In this document: in pieces, positions 24,720 to 28,140 of the stretch
Numbering within the stretch: position 1 is the stretch's first letter
Layout of the letters: every line of letters begins with the position of its first letter
Assembly: GCA_009699765.1 (NCBI GenBank)
Contig: WLNN01000002.1
Coordinates: 1-28,140, forward strand
Origin: Actinomycetota bacterium
Lineage (GTDB): Bacteria; Actinomycetota; Actinomycetes; Nanopelagicales; Nanopelagicaceae
Length of the DNA: 28,140 nucleotides
Direction of reading: 5' to 3'
Program-made: the position numbers and the translations under genes
Notes under the pieces: generated by a model
Seen by the model: only the letters and a program-made list of their open reading frames with translations
The model's database searches: none
What the model was told of the DNA's origin: nothing

Positions 24720-24725
24720 AAATTA
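24720..24725 (-). promoter_or_regulatory. Weak candidate -10 for purH
   Basis: Minus-strand TAATTT ends 6 nt before ATG 24713. A GGAG suited to ATG 24707 overlaps the same spacer, so this gene may be read both from the purN operon mRNA and as a leaderless transcript. Confidence 0.25.
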
Positions 24726-24729
24726 AACA

Positions 24730-25284
24730 TCACAGGGAAGGCACTAACTGGCGGATGGTCGCAACAATGAGACCGCGTTCGATAATCTTAATGCGTTCGT
24801 GAAGTGATTCTTCGGTATCACTCGGCAAAATTTCAATTTTCTCTTGTGCAATGACCTCGCCGGTATCTATGCCGGCATCAACCCAGTGAATTGTTGTGCC
24901 TGTCTCACTGGCGCCGGCAGTCAAAGCATCCCGGACTGCATGAGCCCCCGGAAAATTTGGCAAAAGCGCTGGATGGCTATTGATGATTTTAAAACGTGTG
25001 GTTATCACTTCGGGCAGTATGCGCATGAATCCTGCGCTAACAACTAAATCTGGACGTAGCGCCGCGATCAGATTTTCGAGTTCGATATTCCAAAGATCGC
25101 GATCAGCAACCATAGGTATCAGGTAACTTTCAATATGGCGTAACTCTGCACGTTGTAAGACATATGCCTCAGGTTGGTCACAGATGAGTGCAACCACTTC
25201 TGCTCCCTGGTTAGCTAGATCAGCATCGAAAATTGCTTGTGCAAGTGAGCCATTGCCGGATGCCAAAATAACTAGCCGCTTCAT
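24730..25284 (-). CDS. purN: Phosphoribosylglycinamide formyltransferase
   Basis: A 184-residue 10-formyl-THF-dependent GAR transformylase of the purine pathway. The phosphate loop is LASGNGSLAQAI (7-18). INSHPALLPNFPG contains the catalytic Asn102 and His104, and GIDTGEVIAQ contains Asp140. All three catalytic residues are present at normal spacing. The ATG overlaps the DUF6350/PerM stop by 4 nt (ATGA), and purH follows, reproducing the perM-purN-purH order of mycobacteria. Confidence 0.95.
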   Translation of the reverse strand: MKRLVILASGNGSLAQAIFDADLANQGAEVVALICDQPEAYVLQRAELRHIESYLIPMVADRDLWNIELENLIAALRPDLVVSAGFMRILPEVITTRFKIINSHPALLPNFPGAHAVRDALTAGASETGTTIHWVDAGIDTGEVIAQEKIEILPSDTEESLHERIKIIERGLIVATIRQLVPSL

Positions 25285-26354
25285 GAGCGTGTTCTCGAGG
25301 CAATCATGGTTGTCGCCAAAGCTCCAATGGCGATTTCTAGTACTGCAGTGAATCCGAACTTCCAGATAGAGACACCGACTGCACCCATTTCATCAGTCAT
25401 GAGAGAACCGCTAGAGAGATAAGCAATTAAAAGTAACATCACAACTAAAAAGATTGAAGATTGCAAAAGCAATTGAACACCAGATTGCAGAGTCCAATAG
25501 GCCAGCAAAATACCAATTGCAACAAAGAAAAGTGAAGCAACTACAAAGAGCGGGTGGCGAGAGGTTGGGAGAATTCCAAAGAGAGGAAAGACAGGTATCT
25601 GATCACTGTGGTACCACATTGGAGATATTAGTGTTCCGCTTCCTATTGCGAATCCAGAACCTGCAAGGTAAGAAACAAGTGCGACTGCTGCATTAGGCAG
25701 GTAAAGAATATTGAGGAGAAGTAGTAGCACTCCCCCGAATATCCCAGGCTGCAAAGTCACAGTCAGATTCTTAATTACAGAAAACTGAGTAAAGGTAAGT
25801 ACGCCTACGATGATCAATCCAGTTCCAAGGATTACCGCGATGATTCGTGATGCAACCAAGACAGGCTGAGCTAAAGCTAATTTATCTCCGCAAGTCAACG
25901 TTGCAATAAGAGAGATGAGGAAAGCAAAAATAGGTGCGAGATACCACTTGGGAGTAACAGTTGGTGATGCGCTAACGAATGCAATTAAAGTTACAACGAT
26001 TGTGTAAAAGAGTGAGTAAATAGTGCGCACGCCATTAATATCGTGAAAATCTCCTTGAAGACGGTCTAAAGCACGATTAAATGTTGAACGAATCGCAAAA
26101 AACGGAAGTGCAATCGCACCCCATGGAAGAAATGAGAAGAATCCAGCTTGACCTGTTGGTGGAAGCGCAAGAGAAAATGGAATGTGGTGTGCGCCAAGCC
26201 AAATCCAAGATGCCCCCCGAATGGGATCAGTTGTTGTACCTGTTGCACTTCCCGCAGTTGCCCAAGCAACAAGTGCGATAAAAGCAAATGGGAGCAGTAC
26301 TAATGCCACGCCGCGTATGGCGTGAGACAACGAGACCGAAAGGACGCGTTGCAT
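25281..26354 (-). CDS. perM: PerM/DUF6350 polytopic membrane protein
   Basis: A 357-residue very hydrophobic protein with about eight to nine membrane segments. Its opening (HAIRGVALVLLPFAFIALVAWATAG), an early WIWLGAHHIPFSL segment and the FFSFLPWGAIALPFF stretch resemble the DUF6350 family. In M. tuberculosis the family member PerM (Rv0955) lies between sucD and purN, exactly as here, and is reported to support cell division and persistence through the divisome protein FtsB. The assignment rests mainly on synteny, topology and family feel; sequence conservation in this family is low. It begins 7 nt after the sucD stop codon and overlaps purN by 4 nt. Confidence 0.75.
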   Translation of the reverse strand: MQRVLSVSLSHAIRGVALVLLPFAFIALVAWATAGSATGTTTDPIRGASWIWLGAHHIPFSLALPPTGQAGFFSFLPWGAIALPFFAIRSTFNRALDRLQGDFHDINGVRTIYSLFYTIVVTLIAFVSASPTVTPKWYLAPIFAFLISLIATLTCGDKLALAQPVLVASRIIAVILGTGLIIVGVLTFTQFSVIKNLTVTLQPGIFGGVLLLLLNILYLPNAAVALVSYLAGSGFAIGSGTLISPMWYHSDQIPVFPLFGILPTSRHPLFVVASLFFVAIGILLAYWTLQSGVQLLLQSSIFLVVMLLLIAYLSSGSLMTDEMGAVGVSIWKFGFTAVLEIAIGALATTMIASRTRS

Positions 26355-26361
26355 ATCTAAA

Positions 26362-27243
26362 TTAGCGGCCGAGAATCTCGCGCATTAACCGCGCAGTCTC
26401 GCTAGGAGTTTGACCTACTTTTACACCAGCAGCTTCAAGTGCATCTTTCTTACCCTGAGCTGTGCCTGAAGAACCAGAGACAATCGCGCCTGCATGGCCC
26501 ATTGTCTTTCCTTCAGGTGCTGTAAATCCTGCAACATATCCGACAACAGGCTTCGTAACGTACTCAGCAATAAATGCTGCTGCACGCTCTTCAGCATCTC
26601 CGCCGATTTCGCCAATCATGACAATTGCTTCTGTCTCTGGATCATCTTGAAATGCGCGAAGACAATCAATGTGTGTTGTCCCGATAACTGGATCTCCACC
26701 AATGCCAACTGCGGTTGAGAATCCAATATCGCGAAGCTCGTACATCATTTGATACGTCAATGTTCCTGACTTTGAGACGAGGCCAATCGGACCCTTCTTT
26801 GTAATGTCTGCTGGAATAATTCCAACATTTGATTGTTCTGGACTAATGAGACCAGGACAGTTCGGCCCAATGATTTGAGTTGTTCCAGAAGTTAATGAAT
26901 ATGCATAGAAGAATGCAGAGTCATGAACCGGAATACCTTCAGTGATAACAACAACCAAAGGCATCTTTGCATCTATTGCATCAATTACAGCAGCCTTAGC
27001 AAATTTTGGCGGTACGAAGACAACTGAAACATTTGCACCAGTTGCAACCATCGCTTCGGAAACAGTATTAAAGACAGGCAATGTTGTTCCATCAATATCA
27101 ACGGATTGACCGCCTTTACCTGGAGTTACTCCGCCAACAACTTTTGTACCAGATGCCAACATGCGACGTGTGTGCTTTGTTCCTTCAGAGCCAGTCATTC
27201 CCTGAACAATGACTTTGCTGGAAGAGTTTATAAATATTGACAT
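26362..27243 (-). CDS. sucD: Succinyl-CoA synthetase alpha subunit
   Basis: A 293-residue subunit of the TCA enzyme that couples succinyl-CoA cleavage to nucleotide triphosphate formation. The CoA-binding domain has [17 protein letters not shown] and [29 protein letters not shown] and [13 protein letters not shown] follow. [20 protein letters not shown] contains the phosphohistidine, His250. The ATG overlaps the sucC stop codon (TAATG). Nucleotide specificity is set by the beta subunit. Confidence 0.97.
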   Translation of the reverse strand: MSIFINSSSKVIVQGMTGSEGTKHTRRMLASGTKVVGGVTPGKGGQSVDIDGTTLPVFNTVSEAMVATGANVSVVFVPPKFAKAAVIDAIDAKMPLVVVITEGIPVHDSAFFYAYSLTSGTTQIIGPNCPGLISPEQSNVGIIPADITKKGPIGLVSKSGTLTYQMMYELRDIGFSTAVGIGGDPVIGTTHIDCLRAFQDDPETEAIVMIGEIGGDAEERAAAFIAEYVTKPVVGYVAGFTAPEGKTMGHAGAIVSGSSGTAQGKKDALEAAGVKVGQTPSETARLMREILGR

Positions 27244-28140
27244 TACTTTGCCGCCAATTCTGCAGCGCGTGATGCTGCTCCATCCATAGTCTCTGCCTGC
27301 TCAATCAATGGATGATTTGCGGCCTTCAAAATCGCGCGCCCCTCAAGGACATTATTGCCATCGAGGCGAACTACGATTGGCTTTGTTGCCTTTGTGCCGA
27401 GTAGTTCAAGTGCCTGAACGATTCCATTTGCGACTGCATCACATGCAGTGATTCCGCCGAAGACATTAACAAAAACACTTTTAACATCAGGATCACCGAG
27501 GATAATTGAAAGACCGTCAGCCATAACCTGAGCAGATGCTCCACCACCAATATCGAGGAAGTTTGCCGGACGCATTCCGCCAAACTTTTCACCGGCGTAG
27601 GCAACGACATCGAGTGTCGACATAACAAGCCCTGCGCCATTACCGATAATTCCAACCTGGCCATTATCAAGCTTTACGTAATTGAGACCCTTGGCCTTAG
27701 CGGCTTCTTCAAGAGCGTTTGCTGTTTCAGTATCAACAAGTGCCGCATGATCTGGCTGACGGAAATCCGCATTCTCATCGAGAGTGACTTTTCCATCAAG
27801 CGCAATTATGCGTCCATCTTCAGTTTTTACAAGTGGATTAACTTCAACAAGAGTGGCATCTTCAGATTGGAAGGTCTCCCATAACTTAACGAGAACATCT
27901 GCAACTTGATCTGCAACATCTGCAGGGAATTGTGCTTGAGAAATAATCTTTTTAGCAAGCGCAATATCAATTCCATCGACTGCGCTTACTGGAACCTTTG
28001 CAAGCTTTTCGGGAGTTGTATGAGCAACTTCTTCGATATCCATTCCGCCAGCAACTGATGCCATAACTAAGAATGTGCGATTTGAGCGATCAAGAAGAAT
28101 TGACATGTAGTACTCATCAACGATTGGAGCGGCCTGGGCA
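27243..28140 (-). CDS. sucC: Succinyl-CoA synthetase beta subunit, C-terminal part
   Basis: The gene enters from the right edge, and about 298 C-terminal codons are visible; the frame stays open to 28140 ([10 protein letters not shown] precedes the first internal Met). [32 protein letters not shown] is a signature of SucC, followed by [31 protein letters not shown] (metal and ATP-grasp region), [36 protein letters not shown] and [16 protein letters not shown]. The N-terminal nucleotide-binding part lies outside the window, so ATP versus GTP preference cannot be judged. sucD follows with a TAATG overlap. Confidence 0.96.
   Translation of the reverse strand, partial: AQAAPIVDEYYMSILLDRSNRTFLVMASVAGGMDIEEVAHTTPEKLAKVPVSAVDGIDIALAKKIISQAQFPADVADQVADVLVKLWETFQSEDATLVEVNPLVKTEDGRIIALDGKVTLDENADFRQPDHAALVDTETANALEEAAKAKGLNYVKLDNGQVGIIGNGAGLVMSTLDVVAYAGEKFGGMRPANFLDIGGGASAQVMADGLSIILGDPDVKSVFVNVFGGITACDAVANGIVQALELLGTKATKPIVVRLDGNNVLEGRAILKAANHPLIEQAETMDGAASRAAELAAK

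Noticed and set aside
1-28140. tRNA, rRNA, CRISPR repeats, insertion sequences, prophage or att sites
   Set aside because: None seen: intergenic space is too short for tRNA genes outside the regions described, no regularly spaced repeats occur, and no transposase or integrase motif appears.

Overview
The window looks like the chromosome of a small-genome, moderately low-GC actinobacterium. The freshwater acI lineage (Nanopelagicales, 'Ca. Planktophila/Nanopelagicus') is my best guess, from gene content, very short intergenic spacers and base composition; no marker gene here proves it. Much of the gene order follows actinobacterial blocks known from Mycobacterium: sucC-sucD-perM(DUF6350)-purN-purH, folD-DUF3017, birA divergent from the acyl-CoA carboxylase beta-epsilon-maf-alpha run, purK-purE, and purine nucleoside phosphorylase next to a PMM/PGM-family mutase. 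I see no mobile element, CRISPR array, rRNA or tRNA gene.

Layout: 1-5.5 kb is a cell-envelope block. On the minus strand are a family 2 glycosyltransferase, a two-gene polysaccharide-type ABC exporter and the start of a SpoIID/LytB-like secreted protein; on the plus strand are an LCP (LytR-CpsA-Psr) ligase and UDP-glucose dehydrogenase. 5.5-7.2 kb is purK-purE (minus). At 7.9 kb birA (minus) and a plus-strand operon diverge from an 18-bp gap: carboxyltransferase, epsilon subunit, Maf, biotin carboxylase/BCCP, purine nucleoside phosphorylase; then a probable phosphopentomutase. 14.5-17.8 kb (minus) holds a BMP-family nucleoside-binding protein, trpS and a CNNM/CorC-type CBS protein. 18-19 kb (plus) is an orphan MsiK-type sugar ABC ATPase with a structured leader. 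19.1-28.1 kb (minus) holds a DinB-like protein, a 45-residue membrane peptide, icd, mdh, DUF3017, folD, purH, purN, perM, sucD and sucC (cut by the window end).

Functionally the window joins TCA-cycle enzymes (succinyl-CoA synthetase, malate and isocitrate dehydrogenases), purine synthesis (PurE, K, N, H, with FolD supplying the formyl-folate), purine nucleoside salvage (BMP, PNP, mutase), biotin-dependent carboxylation with its own biotin ligase, and envelope polysaccharide assembly.

The most interesting signals are regulatory. Many genes have a TAnnnT -10 element ending exactly 6-7 nt before the start codon, the signature of leaderless transcripts. The birA/carboxylase pair appears to share one near-symmetric 7-bp -10 element (TACCTTA) giving two leaderless mRNAs in opposite directions. 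A 26-bp imperfect palindrome sits at the predicted mdh-icd promoter. The sugar-transporter ATPase has a GC-rich two-hairpin leader that may belong to the msiK RNA motif. A perfect terminator-like hairpin for ugd is written inside the coding end of convergent purE. I did not find a clearly new multi-gene system.
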